DNA of 64,000 nt from Paenibacillus sp. SZ31 (GCF_012912005.1 NZ_JABBEA010000017.1:1-64000), one strand, 5' to 3'. Shown: positions 51,108 through 61,090, counted from the first letter of the stretch. Program-made: numbers and translations. Notes: generated by a model from the sequence alone, not told the origin.

Positions 51108-51779
51108 ATGTTTAAAAATGTCTATGACTGGATTGACGAGCGTCTTGACATCACGCCAATTTGGCGGGACGTTGCGGATCATGAAGTTCCAGAGCATGTA
51201 AATCCGGCTCATCACTTTTCCGCATTCGTATACTGCTTTGGTGGATTGACGTTCTTTATTACTGTTATTCAGATTCTGTCAGGCATGTTCCTGACCATGT
51301 ATTACGTACCTGATATTATCAATGCCTACGCAAGTGTGGAGTACCTGCAAACCAAAGTAGCCTTCGGCCAAATTGTTCGCGGCATGCACCACTGGGGAGC
51401 CAGTCTGGTTATCGTAATGATGTTCTTACATACGATGCGTGTGTTCTTTACAGGCTCTTACAAGGCACCGCGAGAAATGAACTGGGTTGTCGGCATGCTG
51501 ATCTTTTTCGTCATGTTGGGCCTGGGGCTCACAGGGTACTTGCTACCATGGGATAACAAAGCCTATTTTGCAACAAAAGTAACACTGGAGATTGCCAATA
51601 CGGTTCCTTGGCTGGGACCAATCATTAAAGAATTCTTGCAAGGCGGTACGATTGTCGGTGCACAGACATTAACCCGATTCTTTGCCCTGCACGTATTCTT
51701 CCTCCCCGCGGTGCTTCTGGTGCTTCTGGTCGGACACTTTATCATGATCCGCAGACAGGGCATTTCGGGACCACTATAA
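51108..51779 (+). CDS. qcrB: Menaquinol:cytochrome c reductase, cytochrome b6 subunit
   Basis: A 223-residue membrane protein, four helices, with haem-ligand His in RGMHHWGAS and in LHTMRVFF and later FALHVFFL. This is the split b6 form used by Firmicutes. RBS AGGAGG. Confidence 0.96.
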   Translation: MFKNVYDWIDERLDITPIWRDVADHEVPEHVNPAHHFSAFVYCFGGLTFFITVIQILSGMFLTMYYVPDIINAYASVEYLQTKVAFGQIVRGMHHWGASLVIVMMFLHTMRVFFTGSYKAPREMNWVVGMLIFFVMLGLGLTGYLLPWDNKAYFATKVTLEIANTVPWLGPIIKEFLQGGTIVGAQTLTRFFALHVFFLPAVLLVLLVGHFIMIRRQGISGPL

Positions 51780-51800
51780 ACTGAGAAGGGAGGAATCGCA

Positions 51801-52685
51801 ATGGCTCACGGACATAAGAAGGATGATGAGGAAAAGGTCATTTTTGTCGGTGATTCACGTGTACGTAAAGGGGCTGGATTTATTACCCCGCCTGATTACA
51901 CGGCGTATCCCGGCAAATCAGAAGCCTTTATTCCCAACTTCCTGCTGAAAGAATGGATGGTTGGTGTCGTTGTATTGGTAGGAATTTTGGTGCTCACGAT
52001 CTCAGAACCTGCACCTTTGGGATATCCGGCCAATCCGAGCGCATCCGTTATTCCTATGCCGGACTGGTACTTCCTTTTTCTGTATCAGTATTTGAAGTAT
52101 CCATACGCATCAGGCGATTACGTCCTGCTCGGGGTACTGGGAGTCAGTGGAGTCGCTTTCGGAGCTTTACTACTTGCACCGTTCCTGGACACAGGCAAGG
52201 AGCGACGTTTCTATAAACGTCCCATTGCTTCATCGTTGATGATTTTGTCGGTCATTGCTGTATTTTACCTGACGAATGTAGCGTGGACGCACTACGAGCA
52301 TGAGTTGGAAGCAAGTGGACAGAAGCCTGAACACATTCAGCGTGAGGAAGAAGCGCTGGAGAGGCGTGAACAGGGGCTTCCGCCAATTTCCAATGCACCT
52401 GGACAGCAACAGGAAGTGGCCATCGTGGAGCAGGATGACCCTGCAATGGAAACGTACAAGAAGGCCGGCTGTATTGGCTGCCATGCGGCTGATATGAAGG
52501 GCGCAAGTGGACCTTCACTTAGAGGTGTAGGTGACAAACATAGCCAGGAAGAGATTCTGACTATTATCAAAGAAGGCTATAACGCAATGCAGCCTCAGTA
52601 CAATAATGCCATTGCTCAAGGGGTCACGGATGAAGAAATTAATCATCTGGCTGAATGGCTTGCGAAACAGAAAGCAGAACAGTAA
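51801..52685 (+). CDS. qcrC: Menaquinol:cytochrome c reductase, fused subunit IV / cytochrome c
   Basis: A 294-residue fusion: an N-terminal subunit-IV-like part with three membrane helices (about 50-165), a charged linker, and a C-terminal cytochrome c domain with the haem-binding CIGCH (Cys224, Cys227, His228). This fusion is characteristic of Bacillus-type bc complexes. RBS AGGGAGGAA; terminator follows. Confidence 0.96.
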   Translation: MAHGHKKDDEEKVIFVGDSRVRKGAGFITPPDYTAYPGKSEAFIPNFLLKEWMVGVVVLVGILVLTISEPAPLGYPANPSASVIPMPDWYFLFLYQYLKYPYASGDYVLLGVLGVSGVAFGALLLAPFLDTGKERRFYKRPIASSLMILSVIAVFYLTNVAWTHYEHELEASGQKPEHIQREEEALERREQGLPPISNAPGQQQEVAIVEQDDPAMETYKKAGCIGCHAADMKGASGPSLRGVGDKHSQEEILTIIKEGYNAMQPQYNNAIAQGVTDEEINHLAEWLAKQKAEQ

Positions 52686-52703
52686 AATCGAAATAACCAA
52701 TGA

Positions 52704-52733
52704 AACCTGATCGTTTATGCGGTCAGGTTTTTT
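52704..52733 (+). terminator. Terminator of qcrABC
   Basis: AACCTGATCG-TTTATG-CGGTCAGGTT with T-run. Confidence 0.9.
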
Positions 52734-52795
52734 GAAGTGTTTTTGGGGCAGCACGTTATCGTGCACAACATGTGATGAAGGAAGGGGCAGGGAAC

Positions 52796-53437
52796 GTGGC
52801 TTTATCGTTTTTCTGGAGTAAGGAGTTTCTGACCAATCGTTATTTTCTGTGGCTTTTGTTTTGGTGTAATGCAGTAGGAACGGTATACGGATACATCTGG
52901 TACGGAGAGCAAATGAAAATGACGCTGGCTGAGCAGCCTGTGTGGCAGGTCGTATTTGTGCCGGATAGTCCAACAGCGAGTTTGTTTTTCACCTTAGCAT
53001 TGCTATGGATCTTATACCCACCACGGTCTATCATCATTAAACGGATCGGACATGTAATTCAGGCGCTTGCCGTGGTCACATCTGTGAAATATGGCGTGTG
53101 GGCCGTATCGATTATTTTCGCAGGCTGGATGCAAGGTGGTACACAGCACTGGCAAGACTGGATGTTGATTGCTTCGCATAGTGCGATGGCCATTGAAGCT
53201 CTTATATATGTACGCTTTTTCGGCTTCCGCTGGGCTGCTCTTGTCGTTGCAGGTGTCTGGACGCTGTTGAACGATACGATGGATTATACATATGATATTT
53301 ACCCTTGGTTACCCGCCTCCCTCTACGATCATGTCGATGGTGTGCGTAATTTCACATTCGGACTGACGCTGGTTAGTATTCTGTGTGCATGGCTTGCGCT
53401 CAGACAAGCGAAACGAGAACCTGATATCCGATCTTGA
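52796..53437 (+). CDS. DUF1405 membrane protein (YpjA-like)
   Basis: A 213-residue protein with about five or six transmembrane helices. FLWLLFWCNAVGTVYGYIWY near the start is typical of the YpjA family after qcrC. Start GTG 52796 with GCAGGGAA upstream; ATG 52775 would add seven residues. Function unknown. Confidence 0.85.
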   Translation: MALSFFWSKEFLTNRYFLWLLFWCNAVGTVYGYIWYGEQMKMTLAEQPVWQVVFVPDSPTASLFFTLALLWILYPPRSIIIKRIGHVIQALAVVTSVKYGVWAVSIIFAGWMQGGTQHWQDWMLIASHSAMAIEALIYVRFFGFRWAALVVAGVWTLLNDTMDYTYDIYPWLPASLYDHVDGVRNFTFGLTLVSILCAWLALRQAKREPDIRS

Positions 53438-53490
53438 GCTTGTTCTAAGGAACTGAACCTCGCCATACATTGATGGTGGGAGGGATGTCC

Positions 53491-54360
53491 ATGAAGAGAA
53501 CGTTCAGGTTCAAAACTTGCTTATTGGTGGTATCGTTCATGGCTCTGCTGCTTTGGACGAACTTAGCATATCGTGTATCCGCGCAAAGTGAAGGATTGAA
53601 TTCGAATTCAGATCAGCAAGTGTCCACAAGCAATTCAATTGCACAACTGAATGAAGAAGCAGCCGTATTGTATCGTCAGGCGCTCGAGAATAATATTGAA
53701 GAAGTACGAGGAAGCATTCTGCGCATCAGTAAAAGTCTGGAGCATATCTCCTTTGAGGGGCGTACGACAGTTGAGGGCATTCACGCCTTGTCCGAAACTA
53801 TAGTTGAAGTGAAACAGGCTATCGTGAAGGTGAAAAATGATGATTCTTCTCTTCAGCAGTCCTCTGCCAAACTTAGACTTGCAGCAGACAGTCTCGCGAA
53901 TCCAACCAAGCCTTTATGGCTGCAGTATTATAAAATCGTCAAAAACGATCTGGACGCTTTATCCGATGCTACAAATCAGGGTCAAACTGCGGCCATACTG
54001 GCAAACCGCTACGCCGTTCTGGAGGAGCATTATGAGACGATTCGTCCTGCCGCGATGATTCGCCGTGAACCGTATGAAATTGCTCAGATGGACGCCTGGT
54101 TATCTCATACCAAGGGGCTTACCACTGCAAAGCAGCCAGATCTGGCTCAGTTAAAAAGCATGGTGGGACATGGTGAGGAACTGGTGAACCAGTTATTTGG
54201 TCGGGAGAAGGATGAGAGTGCCTTCGTACCATTTGTACAGGGCCCTGATCGCAGGGCAGCTGGGTTGCTCATCAGTTCGGTCATTGTGGCAACGCTGAGT
54301 TATGCCGGATACCGTAAATATCGTGCGCAGCAGCAAGGTGTCTTTCCTTTTCGGCGCTAA
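53491..54360 (+). CDS. ypjB: Sporulation protein YpjB
   Basis: A 289-residue secreted, membrane-bound protein: N-terminal signal (LLVVSFMALLLWTNLAYRVSA), helical extracellular domain, C-terminal membrane helix (about 257-276) and short basic tail. This layout and the position after ypjA match YpjB, whose loss mildly affects sporulation in Bacillus. ATG 53491 is 9 nt after GGGAGGG. Confidence 0.8.
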   Translation: MKRTFRFKTCLLVVSFMALLLWTNLAYRVSAQSEGLNSNSDQQVSTSNSIAQLNEEAAVLYRQALENNIEEVRGSILRISKSLEHISFEGRTTVEGIHALSETIVEVKQAIVKVKNDDSSLQQSSAKLRLAADSLANPTKPLWLQYYKIVKNDLDALSDATNQGQTAAILANRYAVLEEHYETIRPAAMIRREPYEIAQMDAWLSHTKGLTTAKQPDLAQLKSMVGHGEELVNQLFGREKDESAFVPFVQGPDRRAAGLLISSVIVATLSYAGYRKYRAQQQGVFPFRR

Positions 54361-54390
54361 TCGCTTATGAACCTTATGATCGTATATTAA

Positions 54391-54452
54391 AAAAAGACCT
54401 CTTTTCCCATAAACAGCCACGCTATCGGCTCTTCATGTGAAAAGAGGTTTTC
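54391..54452. terminator. Bidirectional terminator between ypjB and the YitT-family gene
   Basis: AGACCTCTTTTC...CAT pairs with ATG...GAAAAGAGGTTTT across a loop of about 22 nt, with A- and T-runs on both sides. Confidence 0.75.
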
Positions 54453-54474
54453 TTGTAGTTTCTGAATACCTAAA

Positions 54475-55344
54475 TCAACTTTCTTTGAAACCTTCTCCAT
54501 GTACATCGTGAACATCGCTGATGATGACAAAAGCTCTAGGGTCAATGGAACGTACAATCGTCTGCAATCGTCTGAACTCTTGCCTGGAAATAACACAGTA
54601 GGCCATGTGCTTGGCTTGTTTAGAGTACGCGCCAATAGCAGGAATAAGGGTAACACCACGATCCATATCCCGTGTGATCTGTTCCGCAATTTCGGGTGCA
54701 TGGTCACTGATGATCATAAATGCCCGGGCAGAATATGCACCTTCCTGAATAAAGTCGATGACTTTGGAGGCGATAAATACCGCTACGAGCGTATACAGAA
54801 TTTTTTCTTTGGGGATGTAGATGAGAGAGAGTCCGATAATGACGAAGTCAATGCCCAGCAATACTCGTCCCATGCTCCATCCATACTTGCGGTTAAGAAT
54901 GCGAGCAATGATGTCTGACCCGCCGGTTGTTCCACCCCAACGGAATACGATGCCAAGGCCGGCCCCAAGGGTAACACCTGCATACAGGGCGGCTAGCAGG
55001 AGGTCATTCTCGGTATGTAATGGTTCAATCCAGCCCAGATGAATCAACTTTTCGAACAACCATAGAAAAACGGTCAATGCCCCAATGCCGATACCGGTAT
55101 AGATCATCTGTCTGCCGCCCAAAATTTTGAGACCAATCAGAAAGAGAGGAACGTTAAGAATCAGGGTCGTAAGTGAAGGTGAGATGCCGAATGCGTAATT
55201 GATCAGCACCGTAACCCCGGTAAGGCCACCTTCCATAAGCTGATTGGGGATAATGAAATAGAGGAGCCCAAAGGCATATAAGGCTGTACCCAGAAGGATG
55301 GGCAGAACCAGTTTGACTTGAATCCAGGTTTTGGCAGTGCTCAT
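54475..55344 (-). CDS. YitT-family membrane protein (YpjC-like, DUF161/DUF2179)
   Basis: A 289-residue protein with five or six N-terminal membrane helices (IIPNQLMEGGLTGVTVL, FRWGGTTGGSDIIARIL) and a soluble C-terminal DUF2179 domain (about 215-289, RGVTLIPAIGAYSKQ). Its transported substrate, if any, is unknown. Starting ATG at 55344 has GAGGGAT upstream on the minus strand. It is opposite to all neighbours. Confidence 0.88.
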   Translation of the reverse strand: MSTAKTWIQVKLVLPILLGTALYAFGLLYFIIPNQLMEGGLTGVTVLINYAFGISPSLTTLILNVPLFLIGLKILGGRQMIYTGIGIGALTVFLWLFEKLIHLGWIEPLHTENDLLLAALYAGVTLGAGLGIVFRWGGTTGGSDIIARILNRKYGWSMGRVLLGIDFVIIGLSLIYIPKEKILYTLVAVFIASKVIDFIQEGAYSARAFMIISDHAPEIAEQITRDMDRGVTLIPAIGAYSKQAKHMAYCVISRQEFRRLQTIVRSIDPRAFVIISDVHDVHGEGFKES

Positions 55345-55517
55345 AAGATCCCTCACTGTAGATAAATTAGAATGAAGAAGCAATCATTCCCATCCTAGTA
55401 TACCTGTTTATTGATTCTTTAAAAATGATTTGTCGCTGATGATGGTGGAAGTGAATCTAAATAACTGATATTATTAGGAACAAATACGACATCATTTCAA
55501 AAGGAGAATCCGTTCTC

Positions 55518-55847
55518 ATGGAGAAAAGCATCGCAGAAATGCAGCGTGAGGTTGATCAGTATATCTCCCAGTTCAAGGAGGGGTATTTCAGTCCTCTGGC
55601 CATGTTGGCCCGGATGTCTGAAGAGGTAGGGGAGCTCGCCAGGGAAGTGAATCACGAGTTCGGTGAGAAGCCCAAGAAGTCTTCCGAAGCCGCCAATTCC
55701 ATTGAACTTGAGCTCGGAGATATTTTATTTATCACGATTTGTTTTGCGAACTCGCTGGGTATTGATCTGGCTGAGGCGCACGATAAAGTCATGCATAAAT
55801 TTAACACCCGCGATGCCAATCGGTGGACTCCCAAAAACACCGATTAG
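55518..55847 (+). CDS. MazG-like nucleotide pyrophosphohydrolase (YpjD)
   Basis: A 109-residue all-alpha NTP pyrophosphatase with the metal-binding EExxE in SEEVGELAREV and ExxD in LELGDILF. Such enzymes remove unwanted nucleotides. The location before dapB equals ypjD of B. subtilis. RBS AAAGGAGAA. Confidence 0.93.
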   Translation: MEKSIAEMQREVDQYISQFKEGYFSPLAMLARMSEEVGELAREVNHEFGEKPKKSSEAANSIELELGDILFITICFANSLGIDLAEAHDKVMHKFNTRDANRWTPKNTD

Positions 55848-55897
55848 GCGTAGATTACATATGCTGTACCATCACCCGATCGGGGAGGGTCAGCTTG

Positions 55898-56422
55898 ATG
55901 ATGAAACCGGAAGAATATATGCAGCAGGCTTATCGCTGTATATTGCAAAATGATTTTGAGCAGGCCATTCGTTGGTTTGAATCCGCCATTCATGCTCATC
56001 CGCAACATGCGGAGCTATATTATCGCTGTTCCATTACGCACGCCCGCAGCAAGCATCTCGTTCCGGCGCTTGAATTTGCGCGCAAGGCGGTTGAGTTGTC
56101 GGCAGGAACAGAGGAGTATATTTTGCACCTGCAAACTTTGGAAGCAAAACAATTGACCTCCAGAGCCAAGTTGTTATTGGAACAGGCGGGTATTGCAACA
56201 CAGGAGCGTTATGTGGAAGCGTCTACGCTTTTGAAAGAAGCGGTCAGACTTGATCCTCTTTCCGTAGAAGCTCATGTCATGCTTGCACTAGCTTACAGTG
56301 ACTTGAATGAATTTGATTCTGCAATTCAGGCGTTACGTGAGGCCATTTTGTTGGACCCACAGAACGGGCAACTGCATCAGATGTTACAGGAAATCAAGCA
56401 ACGTATGAAATCCATACAGTAA
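55898..56422 (+). CDS. TPR-repeat protein
   Basis: A 174-residue protein of tetratricopeptide repeats: AYRCILQNDFEQAIRWFESA, then FARKAVEL, AVRLDPLSVEAHVMLALAYS and AIQALREAILLDPQNG. It is a scaffold-type protein; partner unknown. Start ATG 55898 with GGGGAGGG upstream (ATG 55901 also possible). It lies between mazG and dapB, where B. subtilis has no TPR gene that I know of. Confidence 0.85.
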   Translation: MMKPEEYMQQAYRCILQNDFEQAIRWFESAIHAHPQHAELYYRCSITHARSKHLVPALEFARKAVELSAGTEEYILHLQTLEAKQLTSRAKLLLEQAGIATQERYVEASTLLKEAVRLDPLSVEAHVMLALAYSDLNEFDSAIQALREAILLDPQNGQLHQMLQEIKQRMKSIQ

Positions 56423-56504
56423 GAATTCATTTCACAACGAGAGCCAAGTTAAGTTGAAATGGATTCAACGATACGATCCAACATAGCGAGGAGATGCAGT
56501 CAAG

Positions 56505-57308
56505 ATGAGTGGAGTAATTAGAGTTGCCGTGATCGGAGCGGCTGGTCGAATGGGCCGTGAAGTCGTAAAATTGGTACTTCAGGACCCTGAACTGGAGCTT
56601 GCAGCTGCAGTTAACCGCTCCGGTGCGGGCACGGATGCCGGAACACTTGTTGGTTTGCCAGCGTGTGGAGTACTGGTAACTGATGATATTGAAATGGCTT
56701 TTGCCGAAACGAAACCGCAGGTTATGGTTGATTTTACAGTGCCACAATTTGCGTTTGCACATACTGAGATCGCGATCCGTCATGGAGTCAGACCTGTCAT
56801 GGGTGTTACTGGCTTCACGCCGGAGCAGATCGAACAGTTGGACAAGCAGTGCCAGGATAAAGGAATTGGAGGGCTTATTGCCCCTAACTTCTCGATCGGT
56901 GCTATTTTGATGATGCGATTCGCAGCACAGGCTGCCAAACATATGCCGAATGTGGAGATCATCGAATATCACGGAGATCAGAAGCTGGACGCTCCTTCAG
57001 GAACAGCGATCAAAACAGCCGAACTGATTGCTGCCAATCGGGAGGAACTTCGTCAGGGTAATCCAAATGAGGAAGAAACGATTGAAGGATCACGCGGCGG
57101 TTATTACAACGGCTTCCGAATTCACAGTGTACGGTTGCCTGGTGTATTCGCGCAGCAGGAAGTTGTTTTCGGAGACTATGGACAGTCGCTCAAAATTCGG
57201 CATGACTCCTATGAACGCGCAGGTTATATGCCTGGTGTTAAGATTGGCGTACAAAAGGTTATGGAATACACAGGACTCATCTACGGATTTGATCACTTTA
57301 TCGACTAA
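56505..57308 (+). CDS. dapB: 4-hydroxy-tetrahydrodipicolinate reductase
   Basis: Lysine and diaminopimelate pathway; 267 residues. NAD(P) motif GAAGRMGREV near the start, then IIEYHGDQKLDAPSGTA. The catalytic His is kept; the second His seen in many family members is Gly here. RBS GAGGAGA. Confidence 0.96.
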   Translation: MSGVIRVAVIGAAGRMGREVVKLVLQDPELELAAAVNRSGAGTDAGTLVGLPACGVLVTDDIEMAFAETKPQVMVDFTVPQFAFAHTEIAIRHGVRPVMGVTGFTPEQIEQLDKQCQDKGIGGLIAPNFSIGAILMMRFAAQAAKHMPNVEIIEYHGDQKLDAPSGTAIKTAELIAANREELRQGNPNEEETIEGSRGGYYNGFRIHSVRLPGVFAQQEVVFGDYGQSLKIRHDSYERAGYMPGVKIGVQKVMEYTGLIYGFDHFID

Positions 57309-57319
57309 AGGAGATTGTC

Positions 57320-57760
57320 ATGTTGAAAATAGCATTTATCGCCCATGATCGCAAAAAAGAAGAGATGGTTAACTTTGTGACGGCATATGAGCCTGTATTT
57401 ACGGACCATCAATTGTACTCGACCGGAACAACAGGGCTACGTATTATGGAAGGGACTTCTCTCAAGATTCATCGATTCGAATCAGGGCCATTGGGTGGAG
57501 ATCAGCAGATCGGAGCTTTGGTTGCGCAAAATGAGATGGATCTGATTATTTTTCTACGCGATCCACTGATGGCACAACCTCACGAGCCGGATATTAATGC
57601 GTTGCTGCGTCTTTGTGATGTACAGGGAATTCCACTTGCCACGAATATCGCAACCGCTGAGATTCTGGTTAAGGCTCTGGATCGTGGTGATTTTGCCTGG
57701 AGAGAGCTGGTACATAAATACAAGCCGGAGGCTGGATTGAATTCAGGTGATTCCGAATGA
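57320..57760 (+). CDS. mgsA: Methylglyoxal synthase
   Basis: Converts dihydroxyacetone phosphate to methylglyoxal when phosphate runs low. 146 residues with GTTGLRI, GPLGGDQQIG (catalytic Asp) and IIFLRDP. RBS AAAGGAGA. It overlaps bshB1 by ATGA; bacillithiol, made by the next two genes, helps detoxify methylglyoxal. Confidence 0.96.
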   Translation: MLKIAFIAHDRKKEEMVNFVTAYEPVFTDHQLYSTGTTGLRIMEGTSLKIHRFESGPLGGDQQIGALVAQNEMDLIIFLRDPLMAQPHEPDINALLRLCDVQGIPLATNIATAEILVKALDRGDFAWRELVHKYKPEAGLNSGDSE

Positions 57761-58455
57761 GTCTGGATATTCTCATCTTTGGAGCACATGCGGACGATAC
57801 GGAGATTGGTATGGCTGGAACGATCGCCAAACATACCGCTGCCGGCCTGAAAGTAGGCGTGTGCGATCTGACTCGTGCTGAGATGTCTTCCAACGGAACA
57901 GTAGAGCGCAGAACCGAGGAAGCGGAGCAAGCCTCCCGCGTCCTCGGTCTTTCGTGTCGAACGAATCTGGGTCTTCCTGACCGCGGGTTGTACCTTACTC
58001 CTGAACATGTACAGGCGGTAACGGCTGAGATACGGCGTCATGCTCCTCGGATGGTGTTTGCACCCTATTGGGAAGATCGTCATCCGGATCATGTCAATTG
58101 CAGTAAGCTGGTGCAGGAAGCTGTATTTAACGCCAAGCTTCGGAACTACATGCCGGATATGCCTGCTGTACAAGTGAAGGAACTTTATTTTTACTTTATT
58201 AATGACATTGGACCTACGGATTTGATTGTGGATATTTCGGAACACTATGAGCAAAAAGAAACTTCTTTACGCTGTTATCGTTCCCAATTCGAACTCGGGG
58301 AGGGCGTGGTCTCGACTCCATTGAATCAAGGGTATATTGAACGTGTAAGAGCCCGGGATTCCTTGCTCGGACAACGCAGTCTCATCCCGTTTGCAGAAGG
58401 TTTTGCTACAATTACACCTTTCGTGGTTCATCAATTTGGCTCGGGTGCCCAATAA
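57757..58455 (+). CDS. bshB1: Bacillithiol biosynthesis deacetylase BshB1
   Basis: Zinc-dependent N-acetylglucosaminyl-malate deacetylase of the LmbE/PIG-L family; 232 residues. The metal site is GAHADDTEIG and HPDHVNC. Second step in bacillithiol synthesis. Starts within the mgsA stop. Confidence 0.95.
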   Translation: MSLDILIFGAHADDTEIGMAGTIAKHTAAGLKVGVCDLTRAEMSSNGTVERRTEEAEQASRVLGLSCRTNLGLPDRGLYLTPEHVQAVTAEIRRHAPRMVFAPYWEDRHPDHVNCSKLVQEAVFNAKLRNYMPDMPAVQVKELYFYFINDIGPTDLIVDISEHYEQKETSLRCYRSQFELGEGVVSTPLNQGYIERVRARDSLLGQRSLIPFAEGFATITPFVVHQFGSGAQ

Positions 58456-58486
58456 ACGATTTCAAATTTTTTACGTTTTTTTTACG

Positions 58487-58511
58487 TTTAATGAAACGAA
58501 GGGTTTCATTA
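58487..58511 (+). other. Inverted repeat upstream of bshA
   Basis: AATGAAAC/GTTTCATT with a short loop, preceded by T-rich DNA. It is not followed by a T-run; it may be an mRNA end or a regulator site. Confidence 0.35.
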
Positions 58512-58567
58512 TTCCATTGTATTATATCAACCTGCATGAAGCGGGAGATCAAAGGAGCGTCCACAGG

Positions 58568-59728
58568 ATGGATAAAAAGCTAAAAATCGGCATCACCTGT
58601 TATCCGTCCCTTGGCGGGTCTGGTGTTGTCGCAACGGAGTTGGGCAAATTGCTTGCCGAACAGGGACATCAGGTTCATTTTATTGCCAACAGTATCCCGT
58701 TCAGACTGGGTACGTTCCAGAAAAATATTTTTTATCACGAAGTTGAAGTAAATGATTATTATGTTTTCCGTTATCCTCCGTATGACCTGTCACTGGCAAC
58801 GAAGATGGCGCAGGTGGCTAAGTCACAGCAGCTGGATCTGCTGCATGTTCACTACGCCGTGCCACACGCAGTATGTGCCTTTCTGGCGAAACAGATGGTA
58901 GGGGACGGCCTGAAAGTGGTTACCACGTTACATGGAACGGATATTACAGTTCTGGCTCAGGATGAATCTCTGAAGGATCTGATCCGTCTTGCCATTAATG
59001 AAAGTGACGCGGTTACGGCCGTATCACAAGATTTGATTCGTGAAACGGTTGAACTGCTGGATATTCAGCGTCCAATCGATCTAACCTATAATTTTATTGA
59101 TAAACGAATATATTATCCGCGGGATGCTGCCAGTCTGCGAAGAGACTTTGCTGCGCCCGAAGAAAAAATATTAATGCACATTTCCAACTTCCGACCGGTG
59201 AAGAGAACTCAGGATGTGGTAGAGGTCTTCCGTCATGTACAGGAGCAGGTGCCAGCCAAACTGCTATTTGTTGGTGAAGGACCTGATTTGCCGAAGATGC
59301 AATGGAAAATTAATGATCTCGGCTTGAATGATAAGGTTCATTTCCTTGGCAAACAGGATGACATTGCTCAGGTCATCTCCATGGCTGACGTATTGATGCT
59401 TCCATCGGAGAAGGAAAGTTTCGGACTTGTGGCGCTCGAAGCAATGGCTTGTGGTGTACCTACGATTGGTTCACAAGCCGGCGGAATTCCGGAACTGGTC
59501 TTGCATGGTAAGACAGGTTTCTTATCCGCAATCGGGGATACACAATCCATGGCCGAGAACACGATCCGTTTGTTGACGGACGATCGTTTGGCTGCAGAGT
59601 TCAGGGAAGCATGTCTCCAGCGCGCACATCATGACTTTTGCAATGATGCCATTCGGCATGAATATGAACAGATTTATTACCGGGTGCTGGGAAGAGAAGT
59701 TCCGAATCTGAAGCCGGTTTGCGGATAA
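58568..59728 (+). CDS. bshA: Bacillithiol biosynthesis glycosyltransferase BshA
   Basis: GT4 glycosyltransferase that links UDP-N-acetylglucosamine to L-malate, the first bacillithiol step; 386 residues. Parts: GGSGVVATELGK at the N-terminus, HGTDITVL and the C-terminal nucleotide site EKESFGLVALEAMACG. ATG 58568 follows AAAGGAG. Confidence 0.95.
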   Translation: MDKKLKIGITCYPSLGGSGVVATELGKLLAEQGHQVHFIANSIPFRLGTFQKNIFYHEVEVNDYYVFRYPPYDLSLATKMAQVAKSQQLDLLHVHYAVPHAVCAFLAKQMVGDGLKVVTTLHGTDITVLAQDESLKDLIRLAINESDAVTAVSQDLIRETVELLDIQRPIDLTYNFIDKRIYYPRDAASLRRDFAAPEEKILMHISNFRPVKRTQDVVEVFRHVQEQVPAKLLFVGEGPDLPKMQWKINDLGLNDKVHFLGKQDDIAQVISMADVLMLPSEKESFGLVALEAMACGVPTIGSQAGGIPELVLHGKTGFLSAIGDTQSMAENTIRLLTDDRLAAEFREACLQRAHHDFCNDAIRHEYEQIYYRVLGREVPNLKPVCG

Positions 59729-59788
59729 TCGTTTTGCTTGGCGAAATCATACTGTGCATACCACAACAGGCAAGAGAAGAGGTGATAT

Positions 59789-61090
59789 GTGGTGGTTCAA
59801 TGGACACAGGTAGATCGTGAAATGGCAATTCAAAGTGAGAATGTACTCACAAAATTAAATGAACATGGCTACAAGGCATATTGGGTAGGCGGTTGTGTCC
59901 GTGATGAATTGCTGGAACGAGTTGTAGACGATATGGATATCACGACATCTGCTTCTCCTCAGCAAGTCATGGAACTGTTCGACGACTGCATTCCTACAGG
60001 CTTGCAACACGGGACGGTTACCGTGCGTTCAGGTGGTTATTACTTTGAAGTTACCACGTTTCGAACAGAATCCGAGTATCAGGATAATCGTAGACCCGCT
60101 GCAGTTCAATTTGTTCAGGATATCAAGGAAGACTTGCAGCGGCGTGACTTCACGATGAACGCTCTTGCCATGGACGTCACTGGGACAATCGTTGATCCGT
60201 TCGGTGGACAGGCAGATATTAAGGAAGAGCGCGTCAGATGTGTGGGCTCTGCGATGGAACGATTTGGTGAAGATGCACTGCGGATGCTCCGTTGTGTTCG
60301 ATTTGCTTCGGTGTTTGATTTCAAAATCGCTCATAATACATGGAGGGGTCTTGTAAGGCAGAAAGACCTGCTTCAACATATAGCGATGGAACGGGTACGG
60401 ACCGAGATGGTAAAAATGATGTCGGGACCGCATCCATTAAGAGGGTTGGAGCTGTTATACAGAAGTAATGCGCTTGCGCATATTAAAGCGCCGGTTAGCT
60501 CGGCTCGATTCAACAAGATGTTGTTATCCAATCTGGAACAATTGTCAGACGAGCATGTATTGCTTAGGTGGTCACTAATCCTGATCGCTGGTGGTTATAG
60601 CAAGGATGAAGCAGACGTTCTATTACGTCAGTGGACATTCTCCAATGAACATCGTTCCCGTATAACAGGGGTGCTTCAGGTAGAGCAGTTGATTCATACT
60701 TCCGTTCAGGAGCAGAAGGATACGCTAAGCCTGCGTTCCGATTGGATCGTTACAGTTCTGGCTTGTGGCGTTCAGGCTGCGGATGATTGGCTTCGGATAC
60801 AGTCGCTGTTGCCAGCAGGCTGGCGGAATCAGCCTGACCAGGCAGAATTGCAGGTCGTTTTGGTACAAGAACTTGCATCCGAATGGAGTCACTCAATCCC
60901 TGTGCATGACTTGAAAGAGCTCGATATCACAGGCGAACAAGTGTTGCAGATGGTGCAGCGCAAAGGCGGACCTTGGCTGGGTCAACTGATGAAACATTTG
61001 TTAAAAGAGACGGCGATTGGAACGATAGCGAATCAGCATGAAGCGCTAAGTGCAGAAGTGAAGCGGGTGGTTACAGATGACCAAGCATGA
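59789..61090 (+). CDS. cca: CCA tRNA nucleotidyltransferase
   Basis: Adds or repairs the 3' CCA of tRNA; 433 residues. Head motif GGCVRD (34-39) and catalytic DMD (48-50), RRDFTMNA, and a C-terminal RNA-binding half. GTG 59789 and GTG 59792 are adjacent; RBS AGAGGTGAT favours the second slightly. It overlaps birA by 14 nt. Confidence 0.95.
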   Translation: MVVQWTQVDREMAIQSENVLTKLNEHGYKAYWVGGCVRDELLERVVDDMDITTSASPQQVMELFDDCIPTGLQHGTVTVRSGGYYFEVTTFRTESEYQDNRRPAAVQFVQDIKEDLQRRDFTMNALAMDVTGTIVDPFGGQADIKEERVRCVGSAMERFGEDALRMLRCVRFASVFDFKIAHNTWRGLVRQKDLLQHIAMERVRTEMVKMMSGPHPLRGLELLYRSNALAHIKAPVSSARFNKMLLSNLEQLSDEHVLLRWSLILIAGGYSKDEADVLLRQWTFSNEHRSRITGVLQVEQLIHTSVQEQKDTLSLRSDWIVTVLACGVQAADDWLRIQSLLPAGWRNQPDQAELQVVLVQELASEWSHSIPVHDLKELDITGEQVLQMVQRKGGPWLGQLMKHLLKETAIGTIANQHEALSAEVKRVVTDDQA

